A stretch of 64,000 bases of DNA from CAZPRY01 sp964589175. GTDB taxonomy: Bacteria > Fidelibacterota > UBA2242. The DNA lies in assembly GCA_964589175.1 (NCBI GenBank), contig CAZPRY010000011.1, positions 32,888-96,887 of the forward strand. Direction: 5' to 3'. Position numbers and translations under genes: made by a program. The notes beneath the pieces were generated by a model. That model saw only the letters and a list, made by a program, of their open reading frames with translations, did not search any database and was not told the origin of the DNA. Each line of letters opens with the position of its first letter. Within the stretch, counting starts at the first letter, position 1. This document shows, one piece after another, positions 1 through 9,488 of the stretch.

Positions 1-104
1 GCCGGATTCAGCCCCATATGGACATTTTCAGAGTATCCGCCCGAACCGGCGAGGGCATCGCGGCGGTTCGCGATTGGGTCGAAAAAATGCACATCAAGGC
101 GTAG
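1..104 (+). CDS. hypB: Hydrogenase nickel-incorporation GTPase HypB, C-terminal fragment (5' end outside window)
   Basis: Only the last 33 or so codons are present, read in the frame that starts at base 3 and ends with TAG at 102-104. The peptide contains 'FRVSARTGEGIAAVRDWV', which matches the end of HypB proteins: the 'SAxTGEG' G5-like motif followed by a tryptophan-containing last helix. HypB is the GTPase that delivers nickel to [NiFe]-hydrogenase large subunits. The assignment rests on a short stretch and other SIMIBI GTPases end similarly, but the [NiFe]-hydrogenase operon 10 kb downstream makes it sensible. The rest of the gene, and perhaps other hyp genes, would lie to the left of the window. 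Confidence 0.6.
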   Translation, partial: RIQPHMDIFRVSARTGEGIAAVRDWVEKMHIKA

Positions 105-219
105 AAAGTCTCTTTTGGAAATTCGGCAATTTTGGATAGATTTGGACATGCGCAACGGTTCACGGCGATTCAGACTCGCAAATTATCTATCTATTCAAAC
201 CCATGGGAGTAACTGAGCA

Positions 220-597
220 ATGGCCCGAAAGATTTTGATTATTGATGACGATATCGATCTCGTGGAGGTTTTGCGGATCGTATTGGAGGGTGAGAATTTT
301 GAAGTCCTCGATGCGCAGAACGGTGAGCGCGGGATGCGGATGATCCATAAGGAGAAACCGGATCTCATCATTCTGGATGTTATGATGGATACCGAAGATG
401 AAGGTTTCCACGTGGCGAATAAACTGAAGGCCGATGAGCATACTTGCAAAATTCCCATCGTTATGTTGACGGCTGTGAGCCAGATGACGGGATATCGCTA
501 CGGTAAAGATACGGACAGCCTGCCGGTCGAGGAGTATCTGGAGAAACCGGTCATGCCGAATAAAATCGTGGAAGTCATCCGCAAGTATATTTCCTAG
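220..597 (+). CDS. Single-domain response regulator (CheY-like receiver)
   Basis: A 125-residue stand-alone receiver domain. The acidic pocket is D9-D10-D11 in 'IIDDDIDL', the phospho-acceptor is D53 in 'IILDVMMD', the switch Thr is T84 in 'VMLTA', and the conserved lysine is K109 in 'YLEKP'. There is no output domain, so it must act through protein contacts or a phosphorelay. The ATG has a GGGAGT ribosome site nine bases upstream. It follows the hypB end by 115 bases, so it may be cotranscribed with hydrogenase maturation genes. A plausible partner kinase without a receiver is encoded at 22205-23572, at the end of the hydrogenase operon; that pairing is inference. Confidence 0.9.
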   Translation: MARKILIIDDDIDLVEVLRIVLEGENFEVLDAQNGERGMRMIHKEKPDLIILDVMMDTEDEGFHVANKLKADEHTCKIPIVMLTAVSQMTGYRYGKDTDSLPVEEYLEKPVMPNKIVEVIRKYIS

Positions 598-624
598 GCG
601 AAACCGAAACCAGTCATTTATTTA

Positions 625-652
625 AAAAGGCCGGGATTTTCCGGCCTTTTTT
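625..652. terminator. Bidirectional intrinsic terminator
   Basis: Ten-base stem AAAAGGCCGG (625-634) and CCGGCCTTTT (641-650) with a six-base loop and T tract. Its A/T flanks let it work on both strands, which fits its place between the response regulator and the convergent outer-membrane protein gene. Confidence 0.85.
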
Positions 653-716
653 ATAGAACAACTAATCTTGTTTCCGGTCACGGTGCTCCGCGCCGTAACC
701 AATAATGCGCTTCGGA

Positions 717-3389
717 TCAGAACCAGACGCTCAGCCGCAGCTTAGCGCGAAGTTCGTTATAGTCTTTCTCCGGGTTCAGGTAATCCTTCACGATGACCTG
801 GTCCAGGTTGGCGCTGAAACTCAGGTTCTTCGCGAACTTGGCCTGCGTGCCGGCTTTGAGCGTGAATTTGCTGTTGTCGATGTTAACCTGGTCGATAAAC
901 GGCTCGCCGTCATCCCACTGGGTATTCGCGTTCAAATCGTCAAATTCTTCGCCGCTGTCGAATGCGCCGTTCATGTCCTTGAATCCCCGGACATAGTTGA
1001 AGCCAACAAAGCTGCTCAATTTTTTGTCGAAAAATTTATAAGATATTTTGCCGCTGAGCAGGTTGAAAACCGTCTCGGTCTGTAATACCGCTTCGGGGGC
1101 GTTGACCGAGCGTCCGATTCCCAGTGTCAGCGAAAGCGGCGAATCGAAATTGACGGCCAGGGCTCCGGTCAGCGAATTCGTCTTGAAATTGGAATTCTGC
1201 GCTTCCGTGGCATTGCGGTCGTCATAATCCATGAACATGAGGTTGCCGCTCAGGTTTAGCGAGGTCTTTTGGATATTGAAGCGGTAGGCCGGGCTGATCG
1301 TATGGGTTATGGTCGCATTGTCGTTCAGGACGAGGCCGTCTTCGGTTTCCGTGATTCCAGCCGGCAGCGCGCCGCTGCGCAGCATCGATCGGATCGAATA
1401 GTTAATCGTCGGCAGTTTGCTGAAATTCAGGCCGATTCCGGCGCTGACCGTTCGCGAAGTTGTCGTTTGTGGACGGGTGTCGCCGGCGACGTTGTCGTGG
1501 TAATCTTCCAGGCCGCCGGAGAGCGAAACCTGGTTTTTCCAGACGCGCATGCGGGCCTGGGTTTTGAGCCCCTGGTAGTCGGTGCGGATGGCGGCGTTGG
1601 CGAAGGAATTATAATTCGCCGGGACGCGCTGGTATTCGGAGACAAAGTCGATAGTCGTGAATTTCAGCGGTATGGGCGTGCGGAACTCGGTGCGATAGGT
1701 CCCGTTCTTCACGAAGTCGCCCAGCAGGTAATCATTGACCAGATACCCGGCATCGTCGACGCGGTCCATGTCGGGCAGCGGGACCGATACACCGCGGCCT
1801 TCCGCGCTGCCGAAGAGGATATCGTCGGTGAGTTGATAGCCCAGGAAATCGGCGATGCTCGTCAGATTATCAGACGTAAAGCCGCCTTCGTCAATCAGCA
1901 GTGAGTCGCCGTCCAGAACGTCATTGGCGGCCGAGAATGCGATTTCCCCGCTAAGCACCGTGCGGTCGTGGTTGAAATGAATCGTGGCGTCGGCGCCGCC
2001 GACGACATTACCGAGGATGCTGTATTTCTCCTCCAGATCGCTGTAGGGCAGGTCAAAACTTGCCAGATCGTCGTACGATTTAAAACCGGAGAAACCGACG
2101 TTGAAATGGCGGAAGAAGTCCATCTCGGTACGCAGCCCCTGAATTTTGCGGCGCGGCGTTCCGCGGGTGTGGTCCACGTAGATCGAATCACCGTCTTCGG
2201 TTTTGATCAGCTGCCAGGTGCTGGAATCCGGGTTGCTGTGCGTGATGGATTGAATCAGCTGTTTCGTCTCGCCCTGGATATAGGTTGTTTTCCACCAGCC
2301 GAGTTTCAACTGGGAAGACAGGCCGCGCACGCGCGTACCTTTGATAGTCAGATAGCTGAATTCCGGCGTGTAGTCGCCATAGGACAGATCCAGAAGCGGC
2401 GAGCGCATGTCGATACGCAGGCGATTCAGCGGCTGGCGGCGCTTGTCCAGTTCGGTGGCATTGTCGTCGATGAGATGGGTATTCAGCAGCGCCGAGGCGT
2501 CGAATTTCACCGGACCTAGATTGAAACTAACCTTGGCATTCAAGCGGTGGGTGTCGATCGGCCGGTTATCGGGCTGTTTCTTGCCGGAGTATTTATCGTA
2601 ATCGCTGTCCAGGCCCAGGTTCACCCGCAGGTTGATGGCCTCCGCCAGGTTTTTTTTCTCGCCCACGGCGACAGCCAGTTTCTCGGCTTTTCCGATCGTG
2701 AATTCAAATGGCTTTTCATAGAATGCCCCGCTCCGGTCGGCGAACTGGATTCGGATTTCATTCGTGCCGGTCCGGAATGGCCTAGCCGGGACAAAGCTGA
2801 TAATCTCGCGGGTGATGGTGGCGTTGGGGGTCAGATCTTCCTTATCCAGCAGCAGTTTTATGGAAGCAAGATCGATATTCTCATTCGGATCGTAGATCGA
2901 CAGAATCACCGGCAGCAGGTTCTCTTCACTGATCTCTTCGGGATCGGGACTGAGCAGCTCGATAACGACATCCGGGTGCATCCTCGCTGCGGCACGCTGC
3001 ATGGATTCCACGCGTAAAGTCGCCGGCTGGCGTTCGCCGCCTTCCGGCCAGGTGGCCTGGTTGCCGTAGCTATCCTCGGCGAAAAAGTAATAATACAGGG
3101 TGCCGGCGACGACATCCAGGGTGGGTATCTGCCCGATGTAGTTAACTTCCAGTTCCATCGGAACAGATGTGAAATTGTCCCTGGGAGAAAAGCGATAGAA
3201 GAAGAGCACCTTGCTAAGGGGCGACTGGTCATTGACGATGGTTTCCAGCCGGATAGCTGCCCCCTCGTAAAACGTCTCCGTCACCGGAACCGGGACAAAA
3301 TTTGGCGGCTGCCCGTCATCCTGGGCAAATATTTTACTAGTGCTGAACAACAGCAAGATCATTAGTGCAGTTATAGAAATCTTTCTCAT
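717..3389 (-). CDS. Large outer-membrane beta-barrel-like protein, unknown function
   Basis: An 890-residue protein with a signal peptide (residues 1-22, ending 'KIFAQ'). The first 220 residues look like extracellular Ig-like segments ('LSKVLFFYRFSP', 'YYYFFAEDSYGN'), and the rest is made of alternating amphipathic strands ending in 'LRLSVWF', the C-terminal phenylalanine signature of outer-membrane proteins. Near residues 815-840 there is an acidic Asp/Asn-rich stretch ('NANTQWDDGEPF') resembling a calcium-binding loop. Its ATG overlaps the stop of the upstream fecR-like gene by one base (TGATG), so the two are translationally coupled. I do not recognise a named family; a surface receptor or anchoring porin is inference. 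Confidence 0.8.
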   Translation of the reverse strand: MRKISITALMILLLFSTSKIFAQDDGQPPNFVPVPVTETFYEGAAIRLETIVNDQSPLSKVLFFYRFSPRDNFTSVPMELEVNYIGQIPTLDVVAGTLYYYFFAEDSYGNQATWPEGGERQPATLRVESMQRAAARMHPDVVIELLSPDPEEISEENLLPVILSIYDPNENIDLASIKLLLDKEDLTPNATITREIISFVPARPFRTGTNEIRIQFADRSGAFYEKPFEFTIGKAEKLAVAVGEKKNLAEAINLRVNLGLDSDYDKYSGKKQPDNRPIDTHRLNAKVSFNLGPVKFDASALLNTHLIDDNATELDKRRQPLNRLRIDMRSPLLDLSYGDYTPEFSYLTIKGTRVRGLSSQLKLGWWKTTYIQGETKQLIQSITHSNPDSSTWQLIKTEDGDSIYVDHTRGTPRRKIQGLRTEMDFFRHFNVGFSGFKSYDDLASFDLPYSDLEEKYSILGNVVGGADATIHFNHDRTVLSGEIAFSAANDVLDGDSLLIDEGGFTSDNLTSIADFLGYQLTDDILFGSAEGRGVSVPLPDMDRVDDAGYLVNDYLLGDFVKNGTYRTEFRTPIPLKFTTIDFVSEYQRVPANYNSFANAAIRTDYQGLKTQARMRVWKNQVSLSGGLEDYHDNVAGDTRPQTTTSRTVSAGIGLNFSKLPTINYSIRSMLRSGALPAGITETEDGLVLNDNATITHTISPAYRFNIQKTSLNLSGNLMFMDYDDRNATEAQNSNFKTNSLTGALAVNFDSPLSLTLGIGRSVNAPEAVLQTETVFNLLSGKISYKFFDKKLSSFVGFNYVRGFKDMNGAFDSGEEFDDLNANTQWDDGEPFIDQVNIDNSKFTLKAGTQAKFAKNLSFSANLDQVIVKDYLNPEKDYNELRAKLRLSVWF

Positions 3390-4570
3390 CAGTCATTTCC
3401 CCCGATTGTTGCCGGAACAATGATCAATTGGAGCGTCGTGCTGCCGTCCGGATTCTCGATTTCCTGGACGCCCTGGACTTCATACTCTCCGATTTCCACT
3501 TTGTGCATGATATCTTCGACGCTGCCCTGTCCCTGGGCTACGCTCGCAGACTGGATTTCGGCGCCTTCCAGTTTATCCTGCACCTCTTCCATGCCCTTCT
3601 TGCCGGCCAAGCTCTGCAATTTGGTCTGCAGATTTTTCATCTGGGATTGCGAACGATAGAATTCCAATTGCAGGCGGCGCGCTTCGGCGTTGTCGGCGCT
3701 GGCGACGAGTGCGAAGTTGCCGGGTTTGAGGGCTTTAACCTGGAAATTGGCTTTGCCGTTTTGCAGCGGCAGGCTCAGCGAGCTGCGCCAGACGCTGCCG
3801 TCTTTCGACAGCAGCATAAACTCTTCCTCGGACTCAATCGCGACCGTTCCAGTGTAATCATAGGCGTTTTTGCTCTGTTTGGTATCGAAGGCGCTGATCC
3901 CCACTTTCAAGACGGTATTGACGGGCTGCCGGCCGGTTTTCTCCGGTGTCATCCGGAATCCCCAGCTGGGCTCCACCTCTTTCTGCCAGGTCGGCAGCAT
4001 CGATTTGGTCATCTTTTGAGCAGGTTCGGGAGCCTTGTCCTGCTCCGAGATGGAGTAGGTCATCTCCTGGGCCAGAACCTTGCCCAGTTCATTGGTGAAC
4101 TCGACAACTCCCTCGACGACGTAAAGGCTGGTCAGATTCTCTTCCTGGTCGTGTTCGAGGAAGAATTCGGTGCCTTTGACCGAGGCGACCGAGGTCGGTG
4201 TGGCAATCTGGAACTCACCGCGCTGTTTCTGCACCTTGGTCCAGACTTCACCCTGGGCCAGGAAGAGATCGGTGCTCTGGGTTTTGGCGTCGACACGCTT
4301 GCTGCGGATCTCCATCTCGGAGTTCTCGCGAATTTTAAGCATCGATTTATCAAGCATCAGGATGGCGATGGAACTAGCCGGGGAGGTCTGAATCCAATCG
4401 CCCGATTCGAGCATCTGGCCGACATAGGCCGGAACAAACTTGCGCTCGCTGAGGGGCTTGACCTGCACCTGGCCGACGATTTTGAAAACGGCGGCAACTT
4501 TTTCAGCATACGTGAATGAAGAAATCAGAGTTACCAATATGACAATCAAAATTGATTTAAGAATTTTCAT
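3389..4570 (-). CDS. FecR-domain periplasmic protein
   Basis: A 393-residue protein with signal peptide 'MKILKSILIVILVTLISSF'. Residues 25-135 form a FecR domain: 'FKIVGQVQVKP' , then a 'GQMLESGDWIQTSPAS' block and the 'VASVKGTEFFLE' strand. The middle segment resembles an Ig-like domain, and the C-terminal third is charged and probably helical. A longer reading to 4657 exists but lacks a signal peptide, so I chose the ATG at 4570, which overlaps the upstream stop by one base (TAATG). No anti-sigma-factor transmembrane layout or sigma-factor gene is nearby, so it is more likely a structural or ligand-binding FecR protein than a signalling one. Confidence 0.85.
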   Translation of the reverse strand: MKILKSILIVILVTLISSFTYAEKVAAVFKIVGQVQVKPLSERKFVPAYVGQMLESGDWIQTSPASSIAILMLDKSMLKIRENSEMEIRSKRVDAKTQSTDLFLAQGEVWTKVQKQRGEFQIATPTSVASVKGTEFFLEHDQEENLTSLYVVEGVVEFTNELGKVLAQEMTYSISEQDKAPEPAQKMTKSMLPTWQKEVEPSWGFRMTPEKTGRQPVNTVLKVGISAFDTKQSKNAYDYTGTVAIESEEEFMLLSKDGSVWRSSLSLPLQNGKANFQVKALKPGNFALVASADNAEARRLQLEFYRSQSQMKNLQTKLQSLAGKKGMEEVQDKLEGAEIQSASVAQGQGSVEDIMHKVEIGEYEVQGVQEIENPDGSTTLQLIIVPATIGGND

Positions 4571-7500
4571 TAGTTGTCTCCTCCGGTAGCAATGATATTC
4601 AGGAGTTGGATTTGCGAGGGATCGATCCCTAATTGGTACGCGAGATCGATCAGCCAATCGGGATAGGTTGGAGCTGCTGTACTGGCCCCGGCTTCAAATT
4701 TTTCATTATCACCCCCGAAGGTCGTTGTGTTCCCATATTGATCGGAAATGATCACTTTAAAATAATAGTCAATATTTGAAATTGAACCGATCGCAATGCT
4801 TTTGGTGTTTTCCATCTGGGTTGTGCTAATCGGCTGATACTGTGCGCTGGAACCGGTTCTCATCAGGAATTGATAGGAAAGAAGTCCGCCGGTTGCGGTT
4901 TGCCAGTCGGAGGCTGTCAGTTGGACGGTAGCGCCGGGTTCACCGGTCGAAGGCGAGACGATAAGTGTTCCACCGGATGGAGCCTGCGGGGACGGGATCA
5001 AGACCGAATTTATTGTGGACGGAATCCCATGCGGTCCGGCTTCATCATAGGCCCGGGCCTGAAAATAATAAGTTTGCCCGGGCGTTAATCCGGTGAAAGT
5101 CTTAGGAGAATTCTGCGCCCCGGTATATAATATAACGCTTCCGGCCGTCGTGCTAATATCGGGTTCGGTTGAAAGTTGGATCTGATAGTAGGTGGCACCT
5201 GTGATGCTGTTGGTGATCCGGGCGATAGGTTGAATACTGCCGGAAGGCAAATTCACCAGCAAGCCCAGGGTTTCGTTTGCGCCGGGTTTGGCTGGGAGGG
5301 TGACGCTCTGCACTATAGAAGATCGTCCTTCCCCGGCAAAGAGTATGGGGGTAATCCTAACATGGTAAGTTTGAGTGAACTGTAGTCGGGTGTCCGAAAC
5401 GGTGTAGGGAAATCGTGTGGCCGAAATCGTCTCGGTATAAAACGCCGGGCTCATATCCTGGTTTTCTGAAATCGTGATTTTGTAGGCTGATGCCTGTTGA
5501 ACGGGAGTCGTAATAATTAGTTTAAAGTAGGTCCTACCATCAACGGTTTGCAGCGTAAAGATCGGTTGCGTATCTAATCCCGGCTCGGCGGGAATCGTCA
5601 GTGTCTTTTCAGTCGTTCTACCCTGAATGGTACCGGCAAGCGGGATAATATGAACTTTGTAACTTAGACTGAATTGGAAGATATCTCTGACGGTATAAGG
5701 GAACTCGCTGCCGGTTATCTGGACAAGTTCCGTAAATGCATCCGTCCCCGTCAGGGCCGTGCTGATCACATAGGCCTCGGCGTTATCTACGGGAGTAACT
5801 AGATTGATCGTTACGATGCGCGAATCCGCCTGATCGAAAGTAAACGAAAAATCCACTTGGCCGGATAGTGGTTGTGGGCCGGTAGTAAAGGAGACGACTG
5901 CGGAAATCAGACCATGCGCTTCACCTTCGCGTTCGCCCTGAACCTGGACATAGTAAGTCGTGCTGTAACTCAGTGGCGTATCGGAGCTGCTACCGTCGAT
6001 GCTGACGAATGCCACGCCGATATCACCCTTTTCCCAGAGGATTGTTTGGAACTTGCCGCCGTCATCTACATCGGGTTCGGAGGAGATGAAAACCCGGTAG
6101 GAACTTGCGTTAGTCACCGGCTGGAAACGCAGCAGTACAGTCCTTCCTTGCTGGATGGTTACTTGAGATATCTGGGCCTGGTCTGTCGCTCCCGGCAGTG
6201 TTGGTGTGGTAAGGGAAACGATTTCACTCGGAAGGCCGTGTTCAAGGTCGCTTTTATAGCCCTGCGCCCGGATGAAATAGGTCGTTTCCCAATCCAGGGA
6301 CGAAGTAAGATCCCAGGTAATGACGCCGGATAGTTGCTCGGGTTCGAACTCAGCCAGGACGGTTTGCAGCGCCTGGTCGGAAGCGAGCACGAATTTATAA
6401 CCGGTGGCGCCGGTCACCCCGGATGAAACTGTGATCGACAGGCTGGTCAGCGAGGCGAAATCTACCGTAAACCCGGGTTTCTCGGATGTACCGGGTTCCT
6501 CCTGGGTTGTGAATGTGACCATCGGGGATGGCAGGGAGTGACGCTCGTCCTCTTTCAGGGCGACCACCTGGGCATAATATTGGGTGTTGTACGCCAGTTC
6601 CTGTTCGTCAGGCGTCAGCCGGAAAGTAGTCATCGTGATATCTGCTTTCTCCCAGAGCGGGGTGCTCAGGAGGCCGTCTTCATCCAAATCCGCCTCTTCC
6701 GAGATGATAAGGTAATAATATTCCGTACCGGAAACGGCATTCCATTGGAAATATATACTCTGCGGACCGGTTAGCTGGGCCGTTAGCTGGGGTGCCGGTT
6801 CGTAGGGTTTTGCAAGTGTTGAAAATCTTTGCGGTTTGGCTTGCGGACCTTGGTTGTCGTTGGCGTCGAGGGGTACGACGGTCCAGTAGTAGGCTTTGTT
6901 GTATTCCAGGGCGTAATCGGCGGCTTCTGGACTGAGATACTGATATTGAGTTCCGTTGACGATCTCTCTAAACAGTGCTGAACTGATCTCTGAGTCATCC
7001 CCGCCGCCCAGCCGGAATTCGTAGCGGGCGATACCGGTCGGCCCTTCCCAGCGGAAGAGTGGAGTCAGGGATTCCACCTTTGCCTGTGCCTGGGGAAGCA
7101 ATAATTCGATGGGTTTAATTTTGAAATTCCGGACGGTGGAATAGTCTTCGAGTGTACCGGCTAGGTTGCCGTTATCATCGAGAACGACAAATTTCCAGTA
7201 GTAGGTATTGCCCGGGAAAAGACCCGTTGTGGCATCCGGCGGAAAGTCATAAGGAAGGGTGACGATCGGGTCGCCGGTAAAGATATTGGCATTGTCGGCG
7301 GTTTGATCGTTTTCATCGCTTATGCGCAATTCTAGTATGGTACCGGTGGGGATGTCGGCGTTGAATTGGGGCAGGACGGTAGTTAGTTCATCTCCGTTCG
7401 CAGGCTGGATCAGATTCATTCTCTGGATTCGAAATTGGACGACATCGCTCCAGGGTGATGGATCGGTAGGATTCATACGCACTTTCCAGGAATACTGGAT

Positions 7501-8754
7501 GCCGGGAATGAGCGCTTCGGCGTCGCGCGGATAGCTGAAAGGGATGCTCTGAATGGCATCGCTGCGCCACATGGGCGGGTCCTCGACGGTCGCGTTCTCA
7601 TCGGTGCGGCTCAGCCAGATTTCATACTCCGAGGCGCACTGGATCTGCGACCAATTGAAGATCGGCAAAACCGTCCTGGCCGTCCCGCCGACGTTGGGAG
7701 AACTGATATTGCTCTGCGTGATTTTGCTGCCGTAATTAAAAACCCGGAATTCGCTCTTCACCGGTTCCGGCCAGCCCCAGATCCCCTTGTTGCTTTGATC
7801 GGCCATAGACTCGACAAATTCGCGGGCTTCGACCTGCCAGACATACTGGTAACCGCAGGCCAGATCGCGGTCTCCGGAAGGGAACTGGAACCTGATTCGA
7901 CGGGCGGAACCGTTCTCCTGAACATGGGACAGGTCGGTGTGGGATTCGTCCCAATCCGTATCCAGAAACTCGGAGTTGGCATCCGCCAATGCATCGGAGT
8001 AATTGCTATGCATATCGGGATTGTACTGGACGATGCGGAGACGATAGTCGACCAGCACTCCCTGCCGGAATCCCGGGGAATCCCACTGAAACACCGGATT
8101 GTCGCTTGCGACATCGGCTTCCGTGACCGGATCGATTAAGTTTATTGTATTTACAATAACTGTCTTCAGGGTAGTGCCGGTATCTCCGGCCCGCGAAGCC
8201 CAGGAGAAATTGCCGTCGTCGACATAGGCATGATCCCAGGAAAGATCCAGCAGTTCCACCCGGGAAGACTTGATGACCTGCCGGTTTGCGATATCCAGAT
8301 CCGACCAGGTCAGTCCGGCCCAGCCAACAATTTTAATGTCGTAATTGCCGGCCGGCAGGTAGGTTGTGCTTTCGATCAGATCTTTTAACGCGGAGGAATA
8401 TTCCGACTGCCAGACATCGCTTTCGCCGAGGTCCCGGTTGGTATAGACATCCACCGCGTTGGGTGCTATCGTTTTTTCATGGGTAACAATCCAGAAAGCC
8501 GGATTCTGAACAGCTGATAGCCCGGCGACGTTATTGGCGTCCAGCCGAATCTCCATAAAATAGGTCTGTTCCTCGTCGGTATGATTACGGACGGTGATCG
8601 TCCAGATGACTTTATCGCCGCTGTAGAAATCGCTGACCGTGAACTGTGAAGTGAGTAAGAGTGAAACGTCGATGTCGATCTTGGTGCCCATCGGCGAGGC
8701 AAACATCGCCAGCGGCAGCAAAATCGAAATTATGATGGGAATAAGTCGTTTCAT
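4570..8754 (-). CDS. Secreted multi-domain fibronectin type III repeat protein
   Basis: A 1394-residue secreted protein; signal peptide ends around 'LAMFASPMG'. The body is a series of fibronectin type III-like modules, recognisable from repeated strand pairs such as 'YYLIISEEADLDEDG', 'YRVFISSEPDVDDGG', 'YQIQLSTEPDIS' and the 'YNTQYYAQVVAL', 'YSTTYYVQVQG', 'GQTYYFQARAY' strands. I count at least eight modules between residues 240 and 1300. The C-terminus 'SQIQLLNIIATGGDN' is not a known sorting tail. It is first in the operon with the FecR-domain and outer-membrane genes, both joined by one-base stop/start overlaps, which argues that the three form one envelope assembly. No catalytic domain is visible. 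Confidence 0.85.
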   Translation of the reverse strand: MKRLIPIIISILLPLAMFASPMGTKIDIDVSLLLTSQFTVSDFYSGDKVIWTITVRNHTDEEQTYFMEIRLDANNVAGLSAVQNPAFWIVTHEKTIAPNAVDVYTNRDLGESDVWQSEYSSALKDLIESTTYLPAGNYDIKIVGWAGLTWSDLDIANRQVIKSSRVELLDLSWDHAYVDDGNFSWASRAGDTGTTLKTVIVNTINLIDPVTEADVASDNPVFQWDSPGFRQGVLVDYRLRIVQYNPDMHSNYSDALADANSEFLDTDWDESHTDLSHVQENGSARRIRFQFPSGDRDLACGYQYVWQVEAREFVESMADQSNKGIWGWPEPVKSEFRVFNYGSKITQSNISSPNVGGTARTVLPIFNWSQIQCASEYEIWLSRTDENATVEDPPMWRSDAIQSIPFSYPRDAEALIPGIQYSWKVRMNPTDPSPWSDVVQFRIQRMNLIQPANGDELTTVLPQFNADIPTGTILELRISDENDQTADNANIFTGDPIVTLPYDFPPDATTGLFPGNTYYWKFVVLDDNGNLAGTLEDYSTVRNFKIKPIELLLPQAQAKVESLTPLFRWEGPTGIARYEFRLGGGDDSEISSALFREIVNGTQYQYLSPEAADYALEYNKAYYWTVVPLDANDNQGPQAKPQRFSTLAKPYEPAPQLTAQLTGPQSIYFQWNAVSGTEYYYLIISEEADLDEDGLLSTPLWEKADITMTTFRLTPDEQELAYNTQYYAQVVALKEDERHSLPSPMVTFTTQEEPGTSEKPGFTVDFASLTSLSITVSSGVTGATGYKFVLASDQALQTVLAEFEPEQLSGVITWDLTSSLDWETTYFIRAQGYKSDLEHGLPSEIVSLTTPTLPGATDQAQISQVTIQQGRTVLLRFQPVTNASSYRVFISSEPDVDDGGKFQTILWEKGDIGVAFVSIDGSSSDTPLSYSTTYYVQVQGEREGEAHGLISAVVSFTTGPQPLSGQVDFSFTFDQADSRIVTINLVTPVDNAEAYVISTALTGTDAFTELVQITGSEFPYTVRDIFQFSLSYKVHIIPLAGTIQGRTTEKTLTIPAEPGLDTQPIFTLQTVDGRTYFKLIITTPVQQASAYKITISENQDMSPAFYTETISATRFPYTVSDTRLQFTQTYHVRITPILFAGEGRSSIVQSVTLPAKPGANETLGLLVNLPSGSIQPIARITNSITGATYYQIQLSTEPDISTTAGSVILYTGAQNSPKTFTGLTPGQTYYFQARAYDEAGPHGIPSTINSVLIPSPQAPSGGTLIVSPSTGEPGATVQLTASDWQTATGGLLSYQFLMRTGSSAQYQPISTTQMENTKSIAIGSISNIDYYFKVIISDQYGNTTTFGGDNEKFEAGASTAAPTYPDWLIDLAYQLGIDPSQIQLLNIIATGGDN

Positions 8755-9002
8755 GTATGTGCTCCTTCTTTTCCGCAGGTTTTATGGATTTTCCTATACA
8801 GGGATAACCCTGTGTAGATAATAAAATAATCTGTTTTTGGCAAAATCCTATCACTTTTTAAAAATAGCGAAACCGATCGCGAATGCCGGTACGCTGAATC
8901 ACATAAAAAGCTGCTTGTGGGACGGGTCACAGCCTGCCGATGTGAAATTGCCATTGAATTTCCCTTTCGTTTCCCGTAAAATACTGGCCGGATAGTTGGA
9001 AG

Positions 9003-9488
9003 GTGACAGTCACGCAGGAAAAGACTAAAATCGGCGGTATTCTTGAGACGCAAAATGTGAGCATGTTCTCCATTTTGTCGGCTCCCAATCAACCGGGGAT
9101 TGCCGGGCGCGTACTGAGTTTTCTGGGCGACCACAACGTAAGCGTCGAGTTTATCACGGAAAGCAACAACCTGGAAGATACAGCGGATATCGCTTTTTGC
9201 TACCGCCGGCAGTTCGAACAAAAAGTGAACGAGATCGCAAGCGACCTGATTGCCTCGGTGGGCGCCCGGAGTTCCCGCAAAAGCAGGGACATCGCCATCA
9301 TCGGCGTCTACGGGCCGCACTTCAAGGAAAAACCGCAGATAGCCGGGCGTTTCTGCTCGGCGCTGGGGCAGGCGCATATCAATATTCTGGGCATTTCTTC
9401 GAGCATATCGAGCGTCAGCTGCATCATCAAAGCCGGTGACCTGGATAAGGCCCGCGAGGCCGTCCTGGCGGTTTTCGCACTGCCATGA
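9003..9488 (+). CDS. Stand-alone ACT-domain protein (aspartokinase regulatory-like)
   Basis: About 161 residues with two ACT-type units. The first (about 21-85) begins 'MFSILSAPNQPGIAGRVLSFL'; the second (about 95-160) contains 'IIGVYGPHF' and 'INILGISSSISSVSCII', closely resembling the tandem ACT region at the C-terminus of aspartate kinases. No kinase domain is present. ACT domains bind amino acids or other small ligands, so this is probably a regulatory or sensor protein. The start is uncertain: GTG at 9003 has a purine run directly against it, and ATG at 9063 would cut just into the first ACT unit. It stands alone between divergent and downstream operons. Confidence 0.75.
   Translation: MTVTQEKTKIGGILETQNVSMFSILSAPNQPGIAGRVLSFLGDHNVSVEFITESNNLEDTADIAFCYRRQFEQKVNEIASDLIASVGARSSRKSRDIAIIGVYGPHFKEKPQIAGRFCSALGQAHINILGISSSISSVSCIIKAGDLDKAREAVLAVFALP

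Noticed and set aside
705..3017. Several plus-strand frames of 100-210 codons over the outer-membrane protein gene
   Set aside because: They are antisense shadows of a coherent secreted protein with signal peptide and C-terminal Phe.
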